Assembly: GCA_965230245.1 (NCBI GenBank)
Contig: OZ246000.1
Span: 1,178,001-1,242,000, forward strand
Length of the DNA: 64,000 nt
DNA from: JAGNKE01 sp965230245
GTDB lineage: Bacteria; Pseudomonadota; Alphaproteobacteria; Micavibrionales; Micavibrionaceae
Reading direction: 5' to 3'
Part shown: one piece after another, positions 18,002-26,650 of the stretch
Layout of the letters: each line of letters starts with the position of its first letter
Position numbering within the stretch: position 1 is the first letter of the stretch
Position numbers and translations under genes: made by a program
The notes under the pieces: model-generated
Seen by the model: only the letters and a program-made list of their open reading frames with translations
The model's database searches: none
Told to the model about the DNA's origin: nothing

Positions 18002-18715
18002 ATGAACACAGGTCGCTTTACACAAGCGCAGAGCGTTGGCCGCGATATAGATGCAGGTCTGCGCAAATATATGGGCAACATTTACATGAAGATGACAGGT
18101 GGCGTATTGGTCACTGCTATCGTCGCATTGATTGTTGCAAGTTCACCGTTCCTTCTGGAGTTGTTCTTGGGTGGACCACAAAAAATGATCGTCATCTTTG
18201 CGCCGCTGGCCATCATTTGGTTCGGCTTCAATCCGATGACAATGAGCTCTGGCAAGCTGATGGCCGCTTTCTTTGGCGTGTCGGTCGCTTACGGTATTAG
18301 TTTCGCGACAATAGCAGTTATCGCAACACAGGATGCTGCCTTTGCCCTCGATGTCGCGAGAGCATTTTTCGTCGCCTCTGCGATGTTTGCGGGCCTAAGC
18401 ATCTATGGCTACACAACCAAACGTGACCTCAGCCCTATGCGGACTTTTCTTGCGATGGGAATTTGGGGCTTGGTAGCCGTTAGTATTATCAACTTCTTCT
18501 TCCCGACATCCTTTATGTCAAACGCTATCGCAGGCGCAGGTATTCTGCTGTTCTCCGGAATGACGGTATGGCAGACACAGGCCATGAAAGAGATGTATCA
18601 CCCTGCAACGGATAAAGAAGTTCAGGAGCGCATTTCATGGGCCGCAGCGTTGAACCTGTACATCAGCTTCATCGCGCTGTTCCAGTACATTCTGCACTTC
18701 ATGAGCCAGCGATAA
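18002..18715 (+). CDS. Bax inhibitor-1/YccA family membrane protein
   Basis: A 237-residue inner-membrane protein with seven hydrophobic segments and the conserved BI-1 pieces KYMGNIYMKMTGGVLVTA, SIYGYTTKRDLSPM and a C-terminal LNLYISFIALFQYIL. Bacterial BI-1 proteins are pH-sensitive calcium leak channels, and YccA modulates FtsH. The start was placed at the ATG with TTGGAG in front; the longer TTG frame is less likely. Own promoter and own terminator. Confidence 0.94.
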   Translation: MNTGRFTQAQSVGRDIDAGLRKYMGNIYMKMTGGVLVTAIVALIVASSPFLLELFLGGPQKMIVIFAPLAIIWFGFNPMTMSSGKLMAAFFGVSVAYGISFATIAVIATQDAAFALDVARAFFVASAMFAGLSIYGYTTKRDLSPMRTFLAMGIWGLVAVSIINFFFPTSFMSNAIAGAGILLFSGMTVWQTQAMKEMYHPATDKEVQERISWAAALNLYISFIALFQYILHFMSQR

Positions 18716-18738
18716 ACCACGATAAATATGATTTTTAG

Positions 18739-18766
18739 AAACCCCGCCACGTTGCGGGGTTTTTTT
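18739..18766 (+). terminator. Terminator after the BI-1 gene
   Basis: AACCCCGC-CACGTT-GCGGGGTT is a perfect 8-bp stem followed by a T-run. Confidence 0.92.
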
Positions 18767-18818
18767 ATGACCGAACCGCACGCCATATATAAAAAACCTT
18801 GCAAACACCCTGACAGGA

Positions 18819-18846
18819 TTGACAAAAACCCTTTTCCTGCTAAAGT
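18819..18846 (+). promoter_or_regulatory. Sigma-70 promoter of mscL
   Basis: A perfect TTGACA lies 16 bases before TAAAGT. The predicted transcript starts about 45 bases before the mscL ATG. Confidence 0.6.
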
Positions 18847-18895
18847 CGCGCCATTCTTATTTTATTGAAATAATCTTGTGAGGGAGGAGCAGCAA

Positions 18896-19330
18896 ATGCT
18901 GAACGAATTCAAACAATTTATCGCGCGCGGGAATGTCATGGACATGGCTGTGGGTATCATTATGGGCGCGGCCTTTACCGCGATTGTCAACTCTATGGTA
19001 GGTGATTTGGTCATGCCCGTTATCGGTGTAGTAACCAGCGGCGTCGACTTCGCAGACCAGTTTCTGGCACTCAACGGCGAGAGCTATGCCTCATTAAAAG
19101 CGGCTCAGGATGCGGGCGCTCCGGTTGTAACCTACGGTGTGTTCATTAACGCAGTCATCAACTTCCTGATCATCTCCTTCGTGGTCTTCATGCTGGTTAA
19201 GGGTGTGAACAAAATCAAGGACGCCGCCGAGAAGGAAGCCGTAGAAAAAGAAGCGGCCGAGCCGCCTGCTCCGCCCGCCGATGTGGCGTTGCTTTCGGAA
19301 ATCCGTGACCTGCTGAAGGAAAGAGCCTGA
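18896..19330 (+). CDS. mscL: Large-conductance mechanosensitive channel MscL
   Basis: A 144-residue channel that opens under membrane tension to release osmolytes. The N-terminal helix and TM1 (LNEFKQFIARGNVMDMAVGIIMGAAFTAIVNS in sequence) carry the conserved GNVMDMAVGIIMG core; TM2 is VFINAVINFLIISFVVFMLV; the C-terminal helix LLSEIRDLLKER forms the cytoplasmic bundle. The start is set at the ATG preceded by GGGAGGAG; a GTG six codons upstream overlaps that ribosome site and is unlikely. Confidence 0.97.
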   Translation: MLNEFKQFIARGNVMDMAVGIIMGAAFTAIVNSMVGDLVMPVIGVVTSGVDFADQFLALNGESYASLKAAQDAGAPVVTYGVFINAVINFLIISFVVFMLVKGVNKIKDAAEKEAVEKEAAEPPAPPADVALLSEIRDLLKERA

Positions 19331-19359
19331 CGGCTTGCCCCTGATCTAAAAAGAAACAC

Positions 19360-19392
19360 AAAAACGGCTCGCCGACACGGGGGCCGTTTTTT
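19360..19392 (+). terminator. Terminator after mscL
   Basis: AAAACGGC and GCCGTTTT pair around a 14-base loop and are followed by more T residues. Confidence 0.88.
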
Positions 19393-19484
19393 GGTATCTA
19401 TACGGCACAAACTCGCACCGCACATTTTATCCTTGAAAAACTCCCCGTATCACAGTACTCATAACACCGTAATTCCCTTTAAGA

Positions 19485-19560
19485 GGGCCCGTAGCTCAGC
19501 TGGGAGAGCGCTTCGCTGGCAGCGAAGAGGTCGTCGGTTCGATCCCGATCGGGTCCACCA
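19485..19560 (+). tRNA. tRNA-Ala (anticodon GGC)
   Basis: A 76-base tRNA with encoded CCA. The acceptor stem GGGCCCG/CGGGTCC includes the G3-U70 wobble pair that marks alanine tRNAs. The anticodon arm is CTTCG-CTGGCAG-CGAAG with GGC at positions 34-36, and the T arm contains GGTTCGATC. An AT-rich islet begins just after it; tRNA 3' ends are common integration sites, but I found no second copy of the 3' end in the window. Confidence 0.98.
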
Positions 19561-19626
19561 CTTTGCTTCCTTCCAAAATTAATTATACCATAACGATCGT
19601 TTTTTCTCTGGCGATCAAGATCAAAG

Positions 19627-19994
19627 TTACTTTTGTGTGTCTTCGAAACTTAGTCTGCTATGAATATATTTTTTCATATCATTGATCGCTGAAATAGCTA
19701 TCTGGTCAGTTAGAGAGGCTTTATAACCATCTATATCAGGATGTTCTTCTTTCCAAATCTTGAGCTTGTAATAAATATCCAACAATGAAATAGCTTCTTT
19801 AGATATAATGGTTCTCAGAGCATTCTCTTGTTGCTCCGTGTATTGATCTAACTCTTCTTCTGCATGCTTGCAGCCCGCAATTTTTTTTCGAGGACATAAT
19901 ATCTATCAAACATCATTTGCATGCTTGACTGAAAATTTTGATCGTTATTTAATTTACTCTCCATTTGAATTCTAGCACTTGGTTCGGTAATCAT
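19627..19994 (-). pseudogene. Small hypothetical gene broken by a frameshift in an A8 run
   Basis: After a strong AAGGAG ribosome site the frame begins MITEPSARIQMESKLNND and stops after 48 codons. The coding signal continues in another frame (EEELDQYTEQQENALRTII ... HSRLSFEDTQK) to a TAA. The two halves join cleanly if the run of eight A on the coding strand (plus-strand T 19881-19888) had nine; the product would be about 122 residues, helical and soluble. Causes could be a sequencing error, phase-variable slippage, or real decay. No family recognised. It precedes the tRNA and is much more AT-rich than the core genes around it. Confidence 0.6.
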
Positions 19995-20080
19995 AAAAAT
20001 CTCTCCTTACAAAAACTTTATTCCAAAAGAAAAACCCTTGTCTAATTGAAACAGAGCTGTGCTTAAATAATGAGCGAATT

Positions 20081-20860
20081 TTATGCAGAGTATTTTTGTA
20101 ACTCCTGAGAAAGCTTTATGCATTGAGCTTTTAGATAATCACCGATATCCTCACAATATTTATTTGTAAACCGAGCGGAGTTCCCACCAACCGAGATGCC
20201 GGACTCGACATGACCATTAGAATTTTGTATCGCGCTTCCGACGCATGAAATACCCTCAACCCACTCATCTTGACAATAGGCAAATCCTTTTTCTTCCGCA
20301 TTCTTTAGCTCATCTAAAAAGTTTACCTGATCAGTGATTGTTCTATCTGTAAATTTTTCTAAAGACCTAGATATGATGGGAACGGCTTTCTGAAAGTTTT
20401 TGGCAGCCATAATCCGCCCGGCAGAAGAGCAATGAGCGGGAATTTTATCGCCAATTTTTATGTCCAGTTTTTCATGTCTGCTAACATCGCAAAAATCATC
20501 AATTACGATAAAATTGCTCTCCATAGTATCGTAAGTTGTCAGCTCGCCAGTGACATCATTGATTGTCATCAGATATTCTTTAATGAGCTTCATGCTGTCA
20601 CTAGGCTCAGAAAATTTGTGCGTAAGCTGCTTAACACTCGCACTGATTTTATACTTGTTGCAACATGGTTCTTTATAAACCAAACCCTCGTCACTTAGCG
20701 CTTGAACAGAGCGCCGGACTGCGTTTCTTTCTTCACCGAGTGATCTGGCAATTTCACCTATTGCAATTGAAGAACTGCATAATGATAAAAACTTTAACAC
20801 TCTGAGAGTTCTAACGGATGTCGAGGAGGATATGCCAGAGGATTGCTTTGAGTTACGCAT
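20081..20860 (-). CDS. IclR-family transcriptional regulator
   Basis: 259 residues with an N-terminal winged helix (about 16-80: SVRTLRVLKFLSLCSSSIAIGEIARSL, VRRSVQALSDEGLVYKE) and the IclR effector domain (about 90-250: IGDKIPAHCSSAGRIMAA, FAYCQDEWVEGISCVGSAI). IclR proteins sense small metabolites and control catabolic operons. No catabolic genes adjoin it. The gene is AT-rich with many rare-type codons compared with flanking genes, which together with the tRNA nearby suggests transfer. Confidence 0.9.
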   Translation of the reverse strand: MRNSKQSSGISSSTSVRTLRVLKFLSLCSSSIAIGEIARSLGEERNAVRRSVQALSDEGLVYKEPCCNKYKISASVKQLTHKFSEPSDSMKLIKEYLMTINDVTGELTTYDTMESNFIVIDDFCDVSRHEKLDIKIGDKIPAHCSSAGRIMAAKNFQKAVPIISRSLEKFTDRTITDQVNFLDELKNAEEKGFAYCQDEWVEGISCVGSAIQNSNGHVESGISVGGNSARFTNKYCEDIGDYLKAQCIKLSQELQKYSA

Positions 20861-20958
20861 GGTTTTTACCTTATAGATTTTATCTATATAATTGATAGGT
20901 TAAGCCTTACCCTGTGTAAAATAAATTTCTAACAAAAATAGGTATTTTTTCTGAGAAA

Positions 20959-21045
20959 ATGACAGCCGCGCAAATGCAAATAATGCGCCTAAAGTCAGTT
21001 CCGCATAATGAGGTAATAAAACTTTGCGCAAGGGTTTATTCATAA
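20959..21045 (+). CDS. Possible 28-residue small protein
   Basis: A short frame (MTAAQMQIMRLKSVPHNEVI...) preceded by CTGAGAAA and followed 33 bases later by a plus-strand terminator that no other plus-strand gene accounts for. It may be a real small gene, or the region may encode a small RNA. Weak evidence for translation. Confidence 0.25.
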   Translation: MTAAQMQIMRLKSVPHNEVIKLCARVYS

Positions 21046-21077
21046 ATCTTCTACTCTCTAAGTTGATAACAGATACG

Positions 21078-21099
21078 ACGATTTTAGAATCGTTTTTTT
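21078..21099 (+). terminator. Plus-strand terminator without an obvious long gene
   Basis: ACGATT-TTAG-AATCGT followed by a run of seven T. The T-run points to the plus strand, yet the flanking long genes are both on the minus strand, so a short transcript from the 20.86-21.08 kb spacer is implied. Confidence 0.7.
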
Positions 21100-21139
21100 A
21101 TTAGAATTTTATTCCAGAGTTTAAAAACCTCAAATAATC

Positions 21140-22210
21140 TTAAATCTCTTTCGCTTCCAGACTGTCGGGGTCAACGCCGATCCCCTCCATCCGTTCGCGC
21201 CAGCGTTGATGCGCAAGAGCTTGCATATCTTCGACCTTGTCGAATTCGTCTGTTATCTCGAGCCCGATAAGGGTCTCAACGATATCTTCCTGCGTCACCA
21301 GTCCCTGCACCGTGCCGTACTCATCAACGACAATCGCAATATGGGATTTTTCGTGCATCAGGCGGTCATAAAGATCGGACGCCTTAAGTGTATCGGGAAC
21401 TACCGGAAACTCGCGCACAAATTCTGAGAGTGTACGGTCGAACTCATCTTTTGCCTGCGCGAGCAACAACTCGGTCCGCAGCACATAGCCTTGAATGTCA
21501 TCGGAATCTTTTTCATAGACGGGAATACGGGAAAACGGTGCTTGCGAAAACGCTTCAAAGAAATCCTGCACGCTCATATCCTGACTCGCCGAAAAGATAA
21601 CGGGCCGCGGCGTCATAATATCCCGAACGGACAAAAGGTGTAGCTTCATCAGATTGGTGACGATCTTATGCTCTTTGACATCCAATAAACCTTCTTCTTT
21701 GCCGATCTTCGCCATCGCTGTCATTTCATCACGGCTGAACGTATAGGCACTGACTCCTTGTGTTGAGAGCAAACGCGTAAGCTTTTCCGATAGCCAGACG
21801 AACGGAAACAAAATTTTTGTTAAACCCGAGATAAGCGCAGCCATTGTCGGCGCCAGTTGTTGCCAGTAAGTCGCGCCGAGTGTTTTGGGAATAATCTCGG
21901 AAAAGACGAGGATCAAAAGCGTTAGAATAGCTGAAGTAATGCCGAGATAGGCACTGCCGAAAATAAAACTTGCCTGCGCACCGACGCCCGCAGCACCAAC
22001 CGTATGCGCAATCGTATTCGCAGTAAGAATAGCCGCAAGCGGACGATCCAGATTATCCCTCAACGCCCGCAATGTTTTTGCGCTTGCCTTGCCTTTATGC
22101 TCCAGCATCGCGATATAGGAAGGCCTGACTGAGAGAAGGACCGCCTCCGCGATAGAGCAAAAAAACGACACGCCGATCGCAAGCATCAGGTAAAAAATAA
22201 GAAGGGTCAT
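21140..22210 (-). CDS. CNNM/CorC-type membrane protein with CBS pair
   Basis: 356 residues: a DUF21 (CNNM) transmembrane domain (about 1-170; SIAEAVLLSVRPSYI, TANTIAHTVGAAGVGA, VFSEIIPKTLGATYW) and two CBS domains (about 185-320; LLSVRDIMTPRPVIFSAS, GYVLRTELL, IAIVVDEYGTVQGLVTQEDIVETLIG). This family covers magnesium exporters and hemolysin-like proteins. It stops soon after the CBS pair and lacks the C-terminal CorC_HlyC domain of longer members, which is common in alphaproteobacterial forms. Confidence 0.92.
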   Translation of the reverse strand: MTLLIFYLMLAIGVSFFCSIAEAVLLSVRPSYIAMLEHKGKASAKTLRALRDNLDRPLAAILTANTIAHTVGAAGVGAQASFIFGSAYLGITSAILTLLILVFSEIIPKTLGATYWQQLAPTMAALISGLTKILFPFVWLSEKLTRLLSTQGVSAYTFSRDEMTAMAKIGKEEGLLDVKEHKIVTNLMKLHLLSVRDIMTPRPVIFSASQDMSVQDFFEAFSQAPFSRIPVYEKDSDDIQGYVLRTELLLAQAKDEFDRTLSEFVREFPVVPDTLKASDLYDRLMHEKSHIAIVVDEYGTVQGLVTQEDIVETLIGLEITDEFDKVEDMQALAHQRWRERMEGIGVDPDSLEAKEI

Positions 22211-22306
22211 GAAAGTCTTTCCGTTGTGATCCGTCTGCGCTTATCAAGCACAATAACTACAGCAAAAAGAGTATAGCAATCAAAGAGCATAAAGAAATAG
22301 GCAGTA

Positions 22307-23110
22307 TTAGATATCAAAACCGCCTGCGCTTGGATCCGTAATCGGGTTCTTGTAGGCCTCGGGTGTGAAAGCCCCGCGCTCCTGATAGCTATATTTAATA
22401 TCATTGGCATTCGGAAGTTCGTCCATCACAACGGCGATATCTTCTCTCCGTAAGCCGTATGGTGCCGCTTGTTCAGGATCAAACGCAAAAACAAAACGGT
22501 CGTAATAAGGCTCCAGACTTTGAAGCTCGCTTTCATCCGCCGGACCTGCAAGAACATCGGAGACAAAAGCCTTGTGTCTGGGCGTGAACCCGAAAATCTG
22601 ATTCTCCAGCCCGTAATCCCCGTGCTGGAATTGTAATCCGATCGCCGCACCTTCATGCTCAAGTGTTGCGACAAAGCGCTCGAAATTCTTGGAAAAATCC
22701 ACATCCATATCTGAATAAATCGAGGCATGGTCGGGCGCATTCGTATGAACAAGATGCTCCATCAAGACAAGCCGCGCATAATCCACCTTATCCCAGATAA
22801 CGCCCTGCCAGTCATCAAACTCCTCATCGAAAACGGGGCTCTGTCTGTATTTCTCGATTTCATCTAAAGCGCGAAACCGTACATTCGGCAAATCAACCTG
22901 CGATCCCAGATTCTCCGTTAGTTCTGAAGAGTGTTGTCCTTTGCCGTAAAGATCAACCCACACATTCACATCCACATCGGGGTAATCTCGCGCAAAAGCG
23001 GCGACATTTTCCATCAGGCGTTCGGGAATGGGATTGGCCAGCGTGTCCTGCGCTTCGGTATCTTGAAGACGTTCGGCTTGTATCCAGATAAAATTCACAT
23101 CATAAGACAT
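22307..23110 (-). CDS. DxD sugar transferase (Gly_transf_sug / TcdA-TcdB-like fold)
   Basis: 267 residues without signal peptide. The opening NFIWIQ matches the IHFIWIG start of this glycosyltransferase group. VNVWVDLYG follows at about 48-56, then WDKVDYARLVLMEHLV (D110 and R113 match the SDxxRY helix), and the metal-binding DxD is IYSDMDVD (D134, D136, D138). Bacterial members include clostridial glucosylating toxins, Legionella effectors and capsule mannosyl transferases. Here the gene stands alone, away from any polysaccharide cluster, which makes a host- or prey-directed role possible. Sugar donor and target are unknown. Confidence 0.72.
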   Translation of the reverse strand: MSYDVNFIWIQAERLQDTEAQDTLANPIPERLMENVAAFARDYPDVDVNVWVDLYGKGQHSSELTENLGSQVDLPNVRFRALDEIEKYRQSPVFDEEFDDWQGVIWDKVDYARLVLMEHLVHTNAPDHASIYSDMDVDFSKNFERFVATLEHEGAAIGLQFQHGDYGLENQIFGFTPRHKAFVSDVLAGPADESELQSLEPYYDRFVFAFDPEQAAPYGLRREDIAVVMDELPNANDIKYSYQERGAFTPEAYKNPITDPSAGGFDI

Positions 23111-23325
23111 GGTCCAAACCCGCTGGTTCTATATTTATTAATTATAGGTCTTTGATAGTTTTATGTTTATTAAAAAAGATGATAATGAATTAAGTTTGTA
23201 TTCGCCATAAAAAATTATTCATATAACTCAAATATTTGGAAGTAGATTTGCGTGAATATTAGAACGCACTACTCATATTCTCCGTCTTCTTGTATGAATG
23301 ATAGGGAAATAAAAGACGAGCAACA

Positions 23326-24003
23326 ATGAAAATACTATTAATCGAAGACGATGCGGAAGTCTCTTCCTACATCAAAAAAGGACTGAAGCAGCAGGGATAC
23401 ACGGTGGATGATGCTGCAAACGGCAAAGACGGTCTGTTTCTGGCGACAACCGAAACCTATGACGTCATGATTATTGACCGCATGCTGCCCGAACTGGACG
23501 GCCTGACCATCATAAAAACATTGCGCGCGAGCAATAACACAACACCCGTCCTGATCCTCAGCGCACTGGGCGAAGTTGACGATCGCGTGAAGGGTCTGCG
23601 CTCCGGTGGAGACGATTATCTGGTCAAACCTTTTGCCTTTGCCGAACTGCATGCCCGTATCGAAGTCCTGAGTCGCCGCAATGGCAACCAGTCTGAAAGA
23701 CAGACCACACTGAATGCCAAAGATCTGGAAATGGATTTGCTGAGCAGGAAAGTAACCCGCGCAGGAAACACAATCGACCTGCAGGCACGCGAATTCAATT
23801 TGCTTGAATATATGCTTAAGTTAAAAGGGCAGGTCGTCACCCGCACGATGTTGCTCGAAAATATCTGGGATTATCATTTTGATCCTCAAACCAACGTGAT
23901 CGACGTCCACATCAGCCGCCTGCGCTCGAAGATAGACAAGGGTTACGAGGAGTCGCTAATCCGCACAATTCGTGGTGCAGGATACATTATCGAAGATGAT
24001 TAA
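23326..24003 (+). CDS. OmpR/PhoB-family response regulator
   Basis: 225 residues: receiver domain (1-115) with acidic pocket EDD, phosphoacceptor Asp in VMIIDRMLPELDG and Lys in DDYLVKPF, then a winged-helix DNA-binding domain (about 128-222; LQAREFNLLEYMLKLKGQVVTRTMLLENIW, NVIDVHISRLRSKID). Most similar in layout to CusR/PcoR/QseB types. The histidine kinase gene overlaps its end by 8 bases. Confidence 0.96.
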   Translation: MKILLIEDDAEVSSYIKKGLKQQGYTVDDAANGKDGLFLATTETYDVMIIDRMLPELDGLTIIKTLRASNNTTPVLILSALGEVDDRVKGLRSGGDDYLVKPFAFAELHARIEVLSRRNGNQSERQTTLNAKDLEMDLLSRKVTRAGNTIDLQAREFNLLEYMLKLKGQVVTRTMLLENIWDYHFDPQTNVIDVHISRLRSKIDKGYEESLIRTIRGAGYIIEDD

Positions 24004-25339
24004 ACCGCCCGGAACACCTGAACCGAAAAGAAATTATGCCAGCAGTTCCAGTTTTCAGATGGCGCTGCTCTTCACCGTTCTCTGCGGTGCGGCTGTTATC
24101 ATCCTGGCTTACTTCAGCTACTATTTCTATCGCGGCCATTTCGTACACGGTACCGAAGAAATCATCGAAACGGAACTTCAATACCTCGATTTCCTCGATA
24201 AACAAGAACAGTTAGACAGGCACTTAGACGCGTTAAAGGAAAAAGAAAATCGTATCTACGCGGTCTTCACAAAACCGGAACGTCCCGAGTTCCTGCCGGA
24301 GGATGTATCGCTGCTCGCCGAAGGTATAATTGTCTTCGACGTACCCTCTCGGCAAAAAACCTACGCCGCCAAAATCCATTCTTTCGGCGATGGGCGAAAA
24401 CTTCTGGTTGGGGTCGATATTACCGATATATCGCGAGATTTTGGCTTTATGCAGAATTTGAGCATGCTCAGCATTATCTTCATGGTTATCGTCGTCGCTG
24501 TCAGTTTTATGATCAGCCGTTTTGTGGTTGACGGCACAAACAATATCGCCAACACGGCCTATGAAATTATGAAAACAGGCGACCTTTCCCGCCGTGTAGA
24601 CGTACCGTGGCGCTGGGATGATCTCAGCAATATGTCCGCTGCCCTGAATGCGCTGTTAGATAGGATTCAGGAATTGATGCTCGGCGTGCGCAGAGTATCA
24701 GACAACATCGCACATGATCTGCGCACGCCACTCACGCGCCTGCGAAACCATCTCGAAACGCTCAAAGAACAAAGCCTGAAAAACGGCAACAAAGAAACCG
24801 AACAAATTGCGGATGAATTGCTCGCCGAAGCCGACCAGATTTTGAGTACGTTCAACGCGATACTGCGAATCTCCCGCATCGAGGCCGAAAGACAAAAAAG
24901 CCAATTCAAACAAACCGACCTTCAGGCGATTATTAAAGACGTCATTGAGCTTTATGAACCGCTTGCTGAAGAGAAGGACATAAAACTGGATAATCAAACC
25001 CAAACCGTCGAGATCCGAGGTGATCGAGATTTGTTATTCCAAATGGCCGCAAACCTTCTCGACAACGCACTGAAGTTCACACCCGAAAACGGCAGCATCA
25101 CAATCACGCTAGGCAAAACTGAAGATAAAACAAAAATCACGATTACTGATTCCGGCCCCGGCATTCCGCAAGAAGAAATTGAAAAAGTGTTCGACCGTCT
25201 TTACCGTGGCGAAACCAGCCGTCATTCACCCGGTACAGGGCTTGGCCTGAGTTTGGTAAAGGCTGTAGTTGAACTTCATGACGGCACAATAAACCTCGAA
25301 AATACAGACCGGGGTTTAGCCGTCAAAATCCTGTTATAG
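23996..25339 (+). CDS. HAMP-domain sensor histidine kinase
   Basis: 447 residues from the overlapping ATG. TM1 about 20-40 (MALLFTVLCGAAVIILAYFSYYF), a short periplasmic sensor region, TM2 about 152-175, HAMP, the H-box DNIAHDLRTPLTRLRNHLE with the phosphorylated His, and the catalytic domain with N-box (NLLDNALKFTP), DSGPGIP and GTGLGLSLVKAV. It is the partner of the response regulator before it. The immediately downstream operon is for lipid and photoprotective functions, which makes membrane or light stress a possible signal; the sensor region does not reveal the ligand. Confidence 0.95.
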   Translation: MIKPPGTPEPKRNYASSSSFQMALLFTVLCGAAVIILAYFSYYFYRGHFVHGTEEIIETELQYLDFLDKQEQLDRHLDALKEKENRIYAVFTKPERPEFLPEDVSLLAEGIIVFDVPSRQKTYAAKIHSFGDGRKLLVGVDITDISRDFGFMQNLSMLSIIFMVIVVAVSFMISRFVVDGTNNIANTAYEIMKTGDLSRRVDVPWRWDDLSNMSAALNALLDRIQELMLGVRRVSDNIAHDLRTPLTRLRNHLETLKEQSLKNGNKETEQIADELLAEADQILSTFNAILRISRIEAERQKSQFKQTDLQAIIKDVIELYEPLAEEKDIKLDNQTQTVEIRGDRDLLFQMAANLLDNALKFTPENGSITITLGKTEDKTKITITDSGPGIPQEEIEKVFDRLYRGETSRHSPGTGLGLSLVKAVVELHDGTINLENTDRGLAVKILL

Positions 25340-25354
25340 TTACAAAAAAGTAAC
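25339..25354. promoter_or_regulatory. Inverted repeat before the photoprotection operon
   Basis: GTTAC-AAAAAA-GTAAC lies in the 54-base spacer between the kinase gene and the FAD oxidoreductase gene. It could be an operator; the loop and lack of a T-run argue against a terminator. Confidence 0.35.
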
Positions 25355-25393
25355 AAAACTTTCATAGCGGAGTGAGCGACGAGCGCGCATAAT

Positions 25394-26650
25394 ATGACCA
25401 TGAAAATAGCTATTATCGGCAGTGGAATTTCCGGAATGGGCGCGGCATATCTTTTGAATGCCGCAGGACATGACGTTACTGTCTATGAAAAAAACAATTA
25501 CATCGGCGGTCACAGCCGTACAATTATGGTTGATATGGGCGGCGAAAAAACGCCCGTCGACACAGGTTTTATAGTTTTTAACGACTGGAACTATCCCAAC
25601 CTGATGGGGCTTTTTGCAGAACTCGACGTCGCTTACGAAGAAAGCGATATGTCATTCGGCGTCAGCATTGATAACGGCTGGCTGGAATACGGCTCCAGCA
25701 ATATGTTCGCGCAACGAAAAAACATTATACGCCCGGGCTTTCTGGGTATGATTACGGACATCCTTCGCTTTAACAAAAAGGCCTTGGAACTTGCCGAGCA
25801 CAAACCTCATATCACTCTGGATGAGTGTATCAACGAACTTCGCATGGGGCAGTGGTTTCGCAAATACTATATCCTCGCGATGGGCGCTGCGATTTGGTCC
25901 TGCCCTATTGAAACGATCATGAAATTTCCTGCGCGCACCTTCCTGACATTTTTTAAAAACCATGGTTTGCTCAGTGTGAATAACAGGCCGCAATGGTATA
26001 CAGTCTCGGGCGGGAGCCGTGAATACGTCTCAAAACTAACCGCGCCCTTCAAGGATAAAATCAAACTCGAAACCGCAGTGGTCAGTATCAAACCCGAAAA
26101 CGGCAAACTGTCTGTGACCGATAAGACGGGGACAAGTGATATTTTCGATCATATAATCCTCGCCAGTCACGCCGATGAGAGCCTGAAAATGCTGCAGCAT
26201 TTTGCAGGCGAATATGACGACGTCTTGCCGAACTTTACCTATCAGAAAAATCACATTGTCGTTCATTCCGACACCAGCTTCATGCCGAAGAATAAGAACT
26301 GCTGGTCGAGCTGGGTCTATCTCTGTGAAGGCCGTGAAGATACAAAACCCGTTCTGTCCGTATCCTATTGGATGAACAATTTGCAAAATCTGGATCACGA
26401 TTACCCGATCTTCGTAACACTCAACCCCGGCCGTGAGCCGCGTCCTGAAACGGTTATCGACAAACACGACTTCACGCACCCTGTTTTTGACACCGCCGCC
26501 ATAAAGGCACAAAAGAAAATCAATTCAATTCAGGGGAAAAACAACATCTGGTTTTGCGGCGCATACCAGCGTTACGGATTTCACGAAGACGGATTGATGA
26601 GTGCGGTGAACGTCGCCGAAAAACTGGGAGTAAACATCCCATGGAAATGA
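25394..26650 (+). CDS. FAD-dependent amine-oxidase/desaturase-like oxidoreductase
   Basis: 418 residues. Dinucleotide-binding motif IAIIGSGISGMGAAYLL at residues 4-20, then YEKNNYIGGHSRT and TPVDTGFIVFND typical of the COG2907 group, and a C-terminal FAD motif (IWFCGAYQRYGFHEDGLMSAVNVAEKL). This group is almost always found with DUF1365 and a cyclopropane-fatty-acid synthase; the module modifies unsaturated fatty acids and is often controlled by light or singlet oxygen. The exact substrate is not shown by sequence. Overlaps the next gene. Confidence 0.92.
   Translation: MTMKIAIIGSGISGMGAAYLLNAAGHDVTVYEKNNYIGGHSRTIMVDMGGEKTPVDTGFIVFNDWNYPNLMGLFAELDVAYEESDMSFGVSIDNGWLEYGSSNMFAQRKNIIRPGFLGMITDILRFNKKALELAEHKPHITLDECINELRMGQWFRKYYILAMGAAIWSCPIETIMKFPARTFLTFFKNHGLLSVNNRPQWYTVSGGSREYVSKLTAPFKDKIKLETAVVSIKPENGKLSVTDKTGTSDIFDHIILASHADESLKMLQHFAGEYDDVLPNFTYQKNHIVVHSDTSFMPKNKNCWSSWVYLCEGREDTKPVLSVSYWMNNLQNLDHDYPIFVTLNPGREPRPETVIDKHDFTHPVFDTAAIKAQKKINSIQGKNNIWFCGAYQRYGFHEDGLMSAVNVAEKLGVNIPWK

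Noticed and set aside
19485..21139. Integrated element with att repeats at tRNA-Ala
   Set aside because: No second copy of the tRNA 3' end and no integrase gene were seen in the window; only composition and gene decay hint at transfer.
23237..23252. Sigma-54-like TTGGAAGTAGATTTGCG before the response regulator
   Set aside because: GG and GC are 10 bases apart, but the conserved CAC after GG is missing, so support is too weak.
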